Part shown: piece by piece, positions 1 through 7,807 of the stretch
How the letters are laid out: each line of letters opens with the position of its first letter
Numbering within the stretch: position 1 is the first letter of the stretch
From: Flavobacteriales bacterium
GTDB lineage: Bacteria > Bacteroidota > Bacteroidia > Flavobacteriales_D > Sanyastnellaceae
Length of the DNA stretch: 54,627 nucleotides
NCBI GenBank assembly: GCA_020437755.1
Contig: JAGQVX010000006.1
Span: forward strand, 1-54,627
Reading direction: 5' to 3'
The notes under the pieces: generated by a model
What the model saw: only the letters and a program-made list of their open reading frames with translations
Told to the model about the DNA's origin: nothing
The model's database searches: none
Translations under genes and position numbers: made by a program

Positions 1-216
1 ACAACATTTGATGAAGTCTTGCGCAATGTAAATTCACGTGATTCTGTAGATTCATCTCGCACCAACGACCCATTGCGACAAGCGGCCGATGCCATCATTA
101 TCGACAATACCAATCTCACTCCGGAAGAGCAGTTTGACCATGCCATGCTTACCATTCGTGCTGCAATTGCAGTGGCTGAAAAAAAAACTGAAGTAGGCTC
201 TGAAGTTGTGGAATGA
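1..216 (+). CDS. cmk: Cytidylate kinase, C-terminal fragment
   Basis: The window opens inside this gene. Frame 1 is open from base 1 to the TGA at 214-216 and gives about 71 residues. They match the C-terminal part of CMP kinase: an R-D-S-x-D-S-S-R stretch, then P-L-R-x-A-x-D-A-x-x-I-D-N-T-x-L, and a closing amphipathic helix. In the family this region holds arginine and aspartate residues that contact nucleotide phosphates, and the enzyme phosphorylates CMP and dCMP in the cytoplasm. The TTG at 19 could be read as a start, but the match continues upstream of it, so it is internal. The call rests on a short but characteristic segment. Confidence 0.85.
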   Translation, partial: TTFDEVLRNVNSRDSVDSSRTNDPLRQAADAIIIDNTNLTPEEQFDHAMLTIRAAIAVAEKKTEVGSEVVE

Positions 217-340
217 TTGTTGAGCCGAAATTCCCACCAAACGCATACTTTTTTACTTCACTCTCTTGTTGATAATTCAAGTCCGGAACAGGATTTCACC
301 CCTGATTACGGTCTAAATTCGTTTGATCCTGAGAAGTACT

Positions 341-3313
341 ATGCGACAACCACTTATCGTTACCTTTTTCGTTGCCTGTGTGGCACTGCTGTACAGCTTT
401 AGCACACCCCGACATTTGGCGAATGCCACACCCGGTCCTAAAAAAACATGGGCCGACTCGGTATTCCACACCCTGACCCTGGAACAGAAAATAGGTCAGC
501 TCTTCATGGTGGCGGCCTACTCCAACATGGGAAATGACCATGTAGCAGAAATTGAAAAGCTCATTACGCAGCAAGAAATTGGCGGATTGATATTCATGCA
601 AGGCGGACCGCTGCGGGAAGCTGAATTGTGCAATCGCTACCAACGGATGAGCAACATCCCCCTGCTTATTGCTATGGATGCCGAATGGGGTCCCGGTATG
701 CGCCTTGACTCTATCATTGTGTACCCCCGACAAATGACCCTGGGAGCCATTCAGGACAACCATCTCCTTTACAATTTCGGTCGCGAAGTGGGACGGCAGC
801 TCAAGCGGCTGGGGATTCACGTGGATTTTGCACCGGTAGTCGATGTAAACAACAATCCGCAAAATCCGGTTATTGGCAATCGATCGTTTGGTGAGTCAAG
901 AGATGAAGTGGCCGAGCGAGGCTTGGCCTATATGCGCGGATTGCAGGATGAAGGGGTATTGGCATGCGCCAAACATTTTCCCGGCCATGGCGACACCGAT
1001 GTAGATTCACACGAGGACTTACCCGTTATTCGCCATAACAAGGCGCGATTGGATTCACTCGAACTCTACCCATTCAAATACCTCATTGATAAAGGGCTCA
1101 AAAGCATGATGATTGCTCACCTGTACATGCCTGAAATTGATTCAACAGCATTGCAGCCCTCTACCCTTTCCGAGAAAATCGTAACCGGAATTCTCCGTGA
1201 AGAAATGGGTTTTGACGGACTGGTATTCACGGATGCAATGACCATGAAGGGAATAGCCAAGTACTTTGAACCCGGTGATATGGATGTCAAAGCACTGCAA
1301 GCCGGCAATGACATGCTTCTGTTTCCGGCCGACGTACCTGTGGCGATTGAAAAGATCAAAATGGCACTCGACAGTGGCATGCTGAGCCTGAAACAAATTG
1401 ATGACCACTGCATGCGGATCCTTAAGGCGAAGGAATGGGCCGGACTCAACCACTACCGCCCCATTAAAAAGCGCAACCTCGTAGCCGACCTCAACACCAC
1501 CTATGGCAAGGAGCTGGAACGTCAACTGGTTTCGGCCGCAATCACAACCATCAAAAACAATCTCAAAACTCCGCTGTGGACGGCCGACACGCTCAAGGTA
1601 GCTACCGTAAGTGTAGGTACCAACACGACCACTGCATTCAATAAGACCATTGAAAAATACCTTAGCGCTGATCACTTTGAAGTGGAGTACAAGCCCAGTT
1701 TCCCTACGATTAAACGACTCGTTGAAGACTTGTCGGGATATGACCTCGTCATTGTCAACTGGCTCAAGACCAGCAACAAAGCCTCTCGAAATTACAATTT
1801 AACCGAACAGGCATCCCTGCTAGTAAATCAACTGGGAGCTCAGCAGCAAGTAATCTTGAACGTTTTTGCCAATCCATATGGACTGGCCGCTATCCCCTTC
1901 CCCTCGCAAGCTGCGCAAATTAACATTGCGTACCAGGACAATGACATAACACAGGAAGCCGTGGCCGATTTCCTGGCCGGTTCAGGCGGAGGCGGAGGTA
2001 AATTGCCTGTTTCGATTTCACCTAAATATCACCAGGGCTTCGGTCTGGACGCTCCCAACGCCATGCGACTGGGCTATACCCTCCCTGAATCCTTTGGCAT
2101 TGATTCGGACGTTTTGAGAAAAATTGACAGCATCGCCATAGAAGGAATTCGCGAACAAGCGTATCCCGGATGCCGGGTACTGTTTGCCAAAGATGGTCGG
2201 ATTTTTTATGACAAATCATTCGGTTACCAAACGTATGAGAAGAAGGTGCCTGTGGACGAAAACACCGTTTATGATTTGGCTTCCATCACCAAGATCGTTG
2301 CTTCTACCGCCGCCTTGATGAAAATGCAGGATGAGGGACTGGTAAACGTTGACTACAATCTGTGCGACTACCTCGACGTATGCGACACCTCTGAGTACTT
2401 CAATATGAATTTACGGGAGATGCTGTCTCACTTCGCCCGACTCAAATCATGGATTCCATTCTACACTGAAACCATTGCAGATGGTGCGCCTAATCCCCGT
2501 TACTACCGCTCGGCTCCGGAGGAAGGATTTACAGTACAAGTAGCCGATGACTTGTACATTATGGACGCCTATCGCGATTCCATGTTGAATACCATTTATA
2601 ACACCCCATTGAGCAGTGAATTGAAATACAAATACAGCGACCTGGGGTACTATTTTGTGGAACGCATAGTGAAGCAGAAAACCGGCAAAAGCATCGATGC
2701 ATACGTCGCAGAGCATTTCTACGAGCCCATGGGACTTACGAGTATGGGATATTTACCACTGCAGCATCTGCCTTTGGAGCGCATCGCCCCAACCGAATAC
2801 GACATGACTTTCCGCAAGCAGTTGATTCACGGACACGTTCACGATCCGGGAGCCGCCATGACCGGGGGCGTAGGAGGGCATGCCGGCGTATTCAGCACGG
2901 CGTACGACCTGGCAGCCATGATGCAAATGTTTATGGATAGAGGGTATTATTCAGGAACACGCTACATCAACCCGGAAACGGTGGACTACTTCACCGATTG
3001 TCATTATTGTGATGAAGACAACCGACGTGGAATTGGGTTTGACAAGCCAACATCTGTCTTGAACAGTGGCCCTACGTGCAATCAGGCCTCGGCGGAGAGT
3101 TTTGGGCATTCAGGATTTACAGGAACTCTGGCCTGGGCTGACCCTGTCAACGGAATCGTTTATGTATTTTTGTCCAATCGCGTGTATCCCAATGCTGAGA
3201 ACCGCAAGCTGTTGAACATGGACATTCGTACCCGAATTCAGGAGGTTGTTTACGAAGCGTTGAACATTCCGGATCGTCCGGCTGTTGAACACGTGAGCAA
3301 GAATCACGAATAA
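341..3313 (+). CDS. Fusion of GH3 beta-N-acetylhexosaminidase and serine beta-lactamase-like domain
   Basis: 990 residues from the ATG at 341; a TTG 18 bases upstream is in frame but would spoil the signal sequence. Residues 1-30 look like a signal peptide or membrane anchor. Residues about 35-380 are a NagZ-type GH3 domain with K-H-F-P-G-H-G-D-T-x-x-D-S-H near residue 210 (the family's catalytic His/Asp dyad) and the nucleophile Asp in F-T-D-A-M-T-M-K near 297. A linking GH3 C-terminal-like region runs to about 590. Residues about 600-975 resemble class C beta-lactamase-like serine hydrolases: S-I-T-K near 648, Y-S-D near 764 and H-S-G near 922. Both sets of catalytic residues look intact. 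The likely role is cell-wall muropeptide turnover in the periplasm. The stop overlaps the bshA start (TAATG), so the two are probably co-translated. A dispersed 15-base element lies just after the signal peptide at 413-427. Confidence 0.9.
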   Translation: MRQPLIVTFFVACVALLYSFSTPRHLANATPGPKKTWADSVFHTLTLEQKIGQLFMVAAYSNMGNDHVAEIEKLITQQEIGGLIFMQGGPLREAELCNRYQRMSNIPLLIAMDAEWGPGMRLDSIIVYPRQMTLGAIQDNHLLYNFGREVGRQLKRLGIHVDFAPVVDVNNNPQNPVIGNRSFGESRDEVAERGLAYMRGLQDEGVLACAKHFPGHGDTDVDSHEDLPVIRHNKARLDSLELYPFKYLIDKGLKSMMIAHLYMPEIDSTALQPSTLSEKIVTGILREEMGFDGLVFTDAMTMKGIAKYFEPGDMDVKALQAGNDMLLFPADVPVAIEKIKMALDSGMLSLKQIDDHCMRILKAKEWAGLNHYRPIKKRNLVADLNTTYGKELERQLVSAAITTIKNNLKTPLWTADTLKVATVSVGTNTTTAFNKTIEKYLSADHFEVEYKPSFPTIKRLVEDLSGYDLVIVNWLKTSNKASRNYNLTEQASLLVNQLGAQQQVILNVFANPYGLAAIPFPSQAAQINIAYQDNDITQEAVADFLAGSGGGGGKLPVSISPKYHQGFGLDAPNAMRLGYTLPESFGIDSDVLRKIDSIAIEGIREQAYPGCRVLFAKDGRIFYDKSFGYQTYEKKVPVDENTVYDLASITKIVASTAALMKMQDEGLVNVDYNLCDYLDVCDTSEYFNMNLREMLSHFARLKSWIPFYTETIADGAPNPRYYRSAPEEGFTVQVADDLYIMDAYRDSMLNTIYNTPLSSELKYKYSDLGYYFVERIVKQKTGKSIDAYVAEHFYEPMGLTSMGYLPLQHLPLERIAPTEYDMTFRKQLIHGHVHDPGAAMTGGVGGHAGVFSTAYDLAAMMQMFMDRGYYSGTRYINPETVDYFTDCHYCDEDNRRGIGFDKPTSVLNSGPTCNQASAESFGHSGFTGTLAWADPVNGIVYVFLSNRVYPNAENRKLLNMDIRTRIQEVVYEALNIPDRPAVEHVSKNHE
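413..427 (-). repeat. Dispersed 15-base element, GGC/GCC form (in GH3 fusion gene)
   Basis: CATTTGGCGAATGCC, exact. It lies in the gene just after the signal peptide, where the encoded H-L-A-N-A is probably tolerated. Confidence 0.8.
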
Positions 3314-4452
3314 TGAAGATTGGAATTGTTTGTTATCCAACATTTGGGGGAAGTGGAGTTGTAGCGACGGAACTGGGAAAGGCCCTGGCGGCAAAGAATC
3401 ACGAAGTACACTTCATCACGTATAACCAGCCGGTTAGACTGGGATCCTTTTCTGAGAACATTTACTACCATGAAGTGAATGTCTCAGACTATCCATTGTT
3501 TGATTATCCACCGTATGAATTTGTTCTTGCCAGCAAAATGGTGGATGTGGCGCGTTTCGAGAAGCTGGATCTTCTTCACGTACATTATGCCATCCCTCAT
3601 GCAAGTGCCGCATATACGGCCAAGCAGATTCTCCGGTCACACGGAATTGAGCTTCCTGTGATTACTACATTGCACGGAACTGATATCACACTCCTGGGTC
3701 GAGACGCTTCTTTTGAGCCGGTTATTTCGTTTGCCATCAATCAAAGTGACGCTGTAACAGCAGTATCGCACAGTTTGAAAAACGACACCTACAAGTTGTT
3801 TGGCGTAGACAAAGAGATCCACGTCATTCCCAACTTTGTTTGTCTGGACAGTATGAAAATCAAGAATGCCGACGGTTTTAGGTTGAAGCATGCGCCAAAT
3901 GGTGAAAAAATTCTCGTACACATCTCCAATTTCCGTGCGGTTAAGCGTGTGGAAGACGTTGTGAGAATGTTTGCCATTGTGCAGCAGCAATTGCCGGCCA
4001 AACTACTCTTAATAGGTGATGGACCAGAGCGATCGAAGGTGGAACAATTGTGCCGTGAATTGGGCACCTGTAAGAACGTCATCATGCTGGGAAAACTGAA
4101 AAACCCAACTGAGGCTTTGGGGATTGCCGATTTATTTGTGCTGCCCTCAGAAAGCGAGAGTTTTGGTCTGGCTGCCCTCGAAGCCATGGGGGCAAGTGTT
4201 CCGGTGATCAGCACCAACACGGGAGGAATTCCCGAGGTGAACCGACACGGTGTCACCGGTATGATGAGCAACGTTGGAGACTTTGAAGACATGGCCCGCA
4301 ATGCCATTTACCTCCTGGAAGACGAAGCCCGATTACTGAAGTTCAAGGCCAATGCCTACCGACGTGCAGAACAGTTTGACATTCACAACATTCTCCCCTT
4401 GTATGAAGAATTGTACGCGGGCGTAATGGACACTACTACACCGGCATCATGA
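3313..4452 (+). CDS. bshA: N-acetyl-alpha-D-glucosaminyl L-malate synthase BshA
   Basis: 379 residues, the usual length for BshA, a GT4-family, GT-B-fold glycosyltransferase. It joins UDP-GlcNAc and L-malate in the first step of bacillithiol synthesis in the cytoplasm. Visible marks are the N-terminal I-G-I-V-C-Y-P-T-F-G-G-S-G-V-V-A-T-E-L motif, the H-G-T-D-I-T-L-L-G segment near residue 120, and the E-x7-E type motif P-S-E-S-E-S-F-G-L-A-A-L-E-A near residue 277 that binds the nucleotide sugar. It starts on the last base of the upstream stop and overlaps the next gene by four bases (ATGA), so it lies in the middle of a three-gene unit. A YtxJ-like bacillithiol-linked protein is at 32175. bshB and bshC are not in the window. 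Confidence 0.93.
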   Translation: MKIGIVCYPTFGGSGVVATELGKALAAKNHEVHFITYNQPVRLGSFSENIYYHEVNVSDYPLFDYPPYEFVLASKMVDVARFEKLDLLHVHYAIPHASAAYTAKQILRSHGIELPVITTLHGTDITLLGRDASFEPVISFAINQSDAVTAVSHSLKNDTYKLFGVDKEIHVIPNFVCLDSMKIKNADGFRLKHAPNGEKILVHISNFRAVKRVEDVVRMFAIVQQQLPAKLLLIGDGPERSKVEQLCRELGTCKNVIMLGKLKNPTEALGIADLFVLPSESESFGLAALEAMGASVPVISTNTGGIPEVNRHGVTGMMSNVGDFEDMARNAIYLLEDEARLLKFKANAYRRAEQFDIHNILPLYEELYAGVMDTTTPAS

Positions 4453-5027
4453 CACAACGAGACATCAGTCAGCGCATCTCATATACCATCGATGGAGATA
4501 GGGTAAAGATCCTCATAACGCAGCAAATTGCCCCATGGAAGCTTGCCTTGTTGGGATTTTGGTTACTGGCCTGGTTTATTTGTGGTGGGATAGTGGTGAA
4601 CGAAGCCCTGAATCCCGAAATTGTGGATATCAACAAGTACATTCTATGGGGATTCATGGTGTTTTGGTTGTTTTTCGCTATTCGTATCGGACGTGTTTTT
4701 TTGTGGCGATGGATTGGCCAAGAGGTCATTGAAATTGTTCCCGGCAAATTATCCATTCGCAATCAAATTGGTAAACTGGGCAAGCCTCAGGAGTTTCAGA
4801 TACAGCACATCAAAAAGTTCGCTCCGGAAAAGTATGACTCGACCAACTTCATGAGTTATATGGACAATAGTTTTTGGATTATGGCCGGCGATCGGCTTGG
4901 CTTCTCTTACATGGGAAAGGCCTATGCTTTTGCCAAACAAATTGACGATAAGGAGATCCGGAATTTGATGATGTTTATGGACAAGCAGATACGTTCTGCG
5001 AGCAAATCTGCATCCGGTCAGGCGTAG
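4449..5027 (+). CDS. Conserved hypothetical membrane protein, two TM segments
   Basis: 192 residues. The ATG overlaps the bshA stop (ATGA), which suggests translational coupling. Two hydrophobic stretches (about residues 28-50 and 66-86) form a hairpin in the membrane. The rest is a soluble beta-rich tail of about 100 residues (I-G-Q-E-V-I-E-I-V-P-G-K-L-S-I-R...) that resembles small bacterial PH-like (bPH/DUF304-type) domains in general pattern only. No catalytic motif was recognised. Its 3' end overlaps the opposing aroQ stop by ten bases. The function is unknown; the operon position beside bshA is the only functional hint. Confidence 0.75.
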   Translation: MTQRDISQRISYTIDGDRVKILITQQIAPWKLALLGFWLLAWFICGGIVVNEALNPEIVDINKYILWGFMVFWLFFAIRIGRVFLWRWIGQEVIEIVPGKLSIRNQIGKLGKPQEFQIQHIKKFAPEKYDSTNFMSYMDNSFWIMAGDRLGFSYMGKAYAFAKQIDDKEIRNLMMFMDKQIRSASKSASGQA

Positions 5028-5443
5028 TTTTTGAAAAACAAGACCGCCAATTCGTACCCTTCCAATCCCATACCACATATACATCCGGCGCATTTCCCCG
5101 AGAGCAGGGTGTGATGTCGGAACTCTTCACGTGCGTAAATATTACTGATGTGTACTTCTACCACAGGCACCCCGATGGCCACTACACAATCGGCTATGGC
5201 CACTGAAGTATGGCTATAGCCGGCAGCGTTGAGGATAATTCCATCCGATGACTGAGCCGATTCTTGAAGGATATTGATGATCTCTCCCTCTACATTGTTT
5301 TGGGCATACGCCAAATGGATATCCGGATGCCTTTCCTTCAAACCCTGGAAATAAGAATCGAAATCCTCCAAACCATACACTTCGGGTTCGCGCTTTCCCA
5401 GCAAATTGAGGTTGGGTCCGTTAACGATAGTAATTCTTTTCAT
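5018..5443 (-). CDS. aroQ: Type II 3-dehydroquinate dehydratase
   Basis: 141 residues from the ATG at 5443; a GTG one codon upstream is also in frame, but the ATG shares a TGATG junction with the upstream permease stop. The protein shows the whole type II DHQase signature: N-G-P-N-L-N-L-L-G at residues 8-16, R18 and Y23 of the active-site lid, N-A-A-G-Y-S-H-T near 75, and V-E-V-H-I-S-N followed by R-E-x-F-R-H-H. It catalyses the third step of the shikimate pathway through an enolate intermediate, usually as a dodecamer. It is tail-to-tail with the small membrane protein, overlapping it by ten bases. A one-mismatch copy of the dispersed element lies inside it (5301-5315). Confidence 0.95.
   Translation of the reverse strand: MKRITIVNGPNLNLLGKREPEVYGLEDFDSYFQGLKERHPDIHLAYAQNNVEGEIINILQESAQSSDGIILNAAGYSHTSVAIADCVVAIGVPVVEVHISNIYAREEFRHHTLLSGKCAGCICGMGLEGYELAVLFFKNYA
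5301..5315 (+). repeat. Dispersed element, one mismatch (in aroQ)
   Basis: GGCATACGCCAAATG. The mismatch is in the four-base loop; the GGC/GCC arms are kept. Confidence 0.5.
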
Positions 5444-7719
5444 CACGTAATGTGCAATTGGTTGCTGGCATTCACAAAAAGGGCATTTCCCATTCCTTTA
5501 AAGCGAAGGAAGGCATTGTACTCCTTATTATCAATCCAATCATCTTCGAACCCAATAATGGTCAGGTCCGAATCAATAGAATACTGATTCATAATGGCGA
5601 ATACATCTTCACCCGGCTCCTGTTCGATCAACTGCACATTATTGGGGCTAATTGCCAGTCGGCCTTCCTTGATCAGAGCAGCCAATCGCGCTTCATGAGC
5701 CTCGCGGTTCTGTCCGTTGCAAATGCTGTAAATGCTGATATCACCTTCCTCCCACTCCGGATGGCCCAGGATAATGTATCCCAGCAAGATCATCAAATTG
5801 GAATTCTCAAAATCGGCCGTGGTGATCCAGATGTGAATGTCGCGGTGATATCCATATCCTCGTTGCGAACTGCGCAGCAGACAAATATCCAACTCAGCAG
5901 TTTTGAGTATGGAGAAATTATCAATCACCTGGTGCAGTGCTTCTTGATCATGCTCTGTGTATTCAAACACAATGAGGTTGTTGCCTTTTCCTGAAATACC
6001 CGGCAGTTGCACGCTTTGGGCAATAGCGGAGGTAAAGGAAGGACTGATCATGGTATCCATGTACACTCGGCTGTTGAGGCCTTCAGCCAATTCAATGAGT
6101 CGAGCTTTTGCGCGGCGCGCTTTCTGCCGGGTTTCGGCATTCAAAAATCCTTCAATGTAGTGCACGTAAGTTCCAAATCCATACGTATGAGCCATCCAGC
6201 GCACCATATCAAAACTCGACCGACGTTCAAAGGAATTGGCCGACATGGAAATAACAAATGGCCTCCAGTTGCCTTTGCTTTCACTGAGTTCATCGCGCTT
6301 CTGAATAAATATTTGCAGTCGGCGTGTAACTTGAAAAATGATCCCTTTGAACAGGTTTTCAATACCCCTTCGTCCTTTGTTCTTGGCACTTATGCCAATG
6401 TAAATCAACACCATCATAACAATGGCTGCCACTGCGAAGGTGAAATTCATCTGGAACATAAGGATAAGGCATAAGACACCCCCTCCAAGGGACACGTACC
6501 ATCGCGACCTAAACGTAGGACGGTACGCAGGATCTGCCGCCATGTGCTCAAAAAACGACACCATACAAATAGCGCCATAAGTCACCATAAAGAACATAGA
6601 AATGAGCTCGGCAACAAGGTTGAGCTCACCTATCGAGACAATTAAAAACCCAATTGCACAGCTCACTATGGAGGCATTAATGGGCTCACCGTCCTTTGTT
6701 CGGGCTTTGGCCATCAATGCCGACAATCTTCCGGGCAATACCTGATCCGCCCCAATGGCTTGCAAAGTACGTGGAGCAATCATGATCGACCCAAGCGCGC
6801 TTGATACGGCAGCACAGGCCAGGCCGATGGGGATGGCCGGCGCCCAGAGAGCAATTTGCTGCATCCACATTTCATCACCCGCCAAATCTTCGGCACTGGC
6901 GGAAAAGTACAATTTGAAGGCTACTGCCACATACACAACGATCCCAACTATTGTGGCCCAGAGTGTGCCTTGCGGAATCGACTTCTTGGGCTCCTTCAAA
7001 TCCCCACTCAATCCAAGTCCGGCCGCGATGCCGGTGAACGCAGGGAAGATAATGGTGAAGACCGTAAAGAAGCTTTCTTTGTTTATGGCTACTGACTCCC
7101 CTTTGCGTTCCACAAAATAATCGAAAGTACCCTCCGGAATTGTGGCGAACCAATCGATCGAAGAAGGTGCTCCTGCCGTTGGTTTACCCAGAAAGAAAGC
7201 CACGAGTGAGCCAAAAAGTATAGTGACCACAACGTACAGTGCCTTCACCCCAACATTCGCCCCTTTAGTGAGCATAAGCACGGTGAGCAATGCCATTAGA
7301 CCGTAGTTCACCATGGCATCGGTAATGACCCAATGATACTGGTCATAGATCCAGGCTCTCAGGATTTCGGTGGATGTAGTGAAGGCAATGATATAAAACG
7401 CCACACTTATGGCTTGCGACAGGTATAGAGCGATGCCAATGGCGCCTCCAATGTTCAAACCGAAGGAACGCGAAATGATGTAGTATGCCCCGCCACCTTC
7501 TACGCGTTGATTAGTGGCAATCTCTGCTACGGCCATCGCAGTAGGAACGGTAACTGCATGCCCCAACAGAATGATGGCCAGGGTAAGCAGAAGTCCCACA
7601 TGAGCTACGGAATAACCAAACCTCAAAAAGAGAATTGCCCCCAGAATAGTGGAGATGGCCGTCATGAAGACGGGTAGAGTCCCCATGGTTCGGTTGTACG
7701 AGGTAAGCGATTGAGACAT
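5443..7719 (-). CDS. Cation-chloride cotransporter-like permease (SLC12/APC superfamily)
   Basis: 758 residues. Residues about 10-470 hold some 11-12 hydrophobic segments, beginning with the T-I-L-G-A-I-L-F-L-R-F-G stretch typical of TM1 in the Na-K-Cl/amino-acid permease group and followed by E-G-G-G-A-Y-Y-I-I-S-R-S-F-G. The remaining ~290 residues are soluble and cytoplasmic, as in SLC12 proteins, and are much longer than the tail of ordinary amino-acid permeases. This architecture fits bacterial cation-chloride cotransporter homologs, so the substrate is likely ions, but an amino acid cannot be excluded. Its stop and the aroQ start share TGATG, which implies coupling to an unrelated shikimate gene. 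Confidence 0.8.
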   Translation of the reverse strand: MSQSLTSYNRTMGTLPVFMTAISTILGAILFLRFGYSVAHVGLLLTLAIILLGHAVTVPTAMAVAEIATNQRVEGGGAYYIISRSFGLNIGGAIGIALYLSQAISVAFYIIAFTTSTEILRAWIYDQYHWVITDAMVNYGLMALLTVLMLTKGANVGVKALYVVVTILFGSLVAFFLGKPTAGAPSSIDWFATIPEGTFDYFVERKGESVAINKESFFTVFTIIFPAFTGIAAGLGLSGDLKEPKKSIPQGTLWATIVGIVVYVAVAFKLYFSASAEDLAGDEMWMQQIALWAPAIPIGLACAAVSSALGSIMIAPRTLQAIGADQVLPGRLSALMAKARTKDGEPINASIVSCAIGFLIVSIGELNLVAELISMFFMVTYGAICMVSFFEHMAADPAYRPTFRSRWYVSLGGGVLCLILMFQMNFTFAVAAIVMMVLIYIGISAKNKGRRGIENLFKGIIFQVTRRLQIFIQKRDELSESKGNWRPFVISMSANSFERRSSFDMVRWMAHTYGFGTYVHYIEGFLNAETRQKARRAKARLIELAEGLNSRVYMDTMISPSFTSAIAQSVQLPGISGKGNNLIVFEYTEHDQEALHQVIDNFSILKTAELDICLLRSSQRGYGYHRDIHIWITTADFENSNLMILLGYIILGHPEWEEGDISIYSICNGQNREAHEARLAALIKEGRLAISPNNVQLIEQEPGEDVFAIMNQYSIDSDLTIIGFEDDWIDNKEYNAFLRFKGMGNALFVNASNQLHIT

Positions 7720-7743
7720 AGAAAGAGACAGGGGTATAAAAGG

Positions 7744-7759
7744 ATCCCCGAAGCGGGGA
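7744..7759 (-). terminator. Hairpin terminator after the 912-residue protein
   Basis: On the minus strand TCCCCG-CTT-CGGGGA forms a six-base-pair stem with a three-base loop, followed by ATCCTTTTAT. It lies 48 bases past the stop of the minus-strand gene at 7808-10546 and before the permease start, so it probably ends that transcript. The T run is short, so termination may be partial. Confidence 0.5.
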
Positions 7760-7807
7760 AATTAAGAAGAAAATTGCATCAGAGGGGGAGCTGCTCAGTA
7801 CGAGTTA

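Noticed and set aside
296..862. 188-codon minus-strand ORF opposite the GH3 domain
   Set aside because: The plus-strand frame has complete GH3 catalytic motifs over the same bases.
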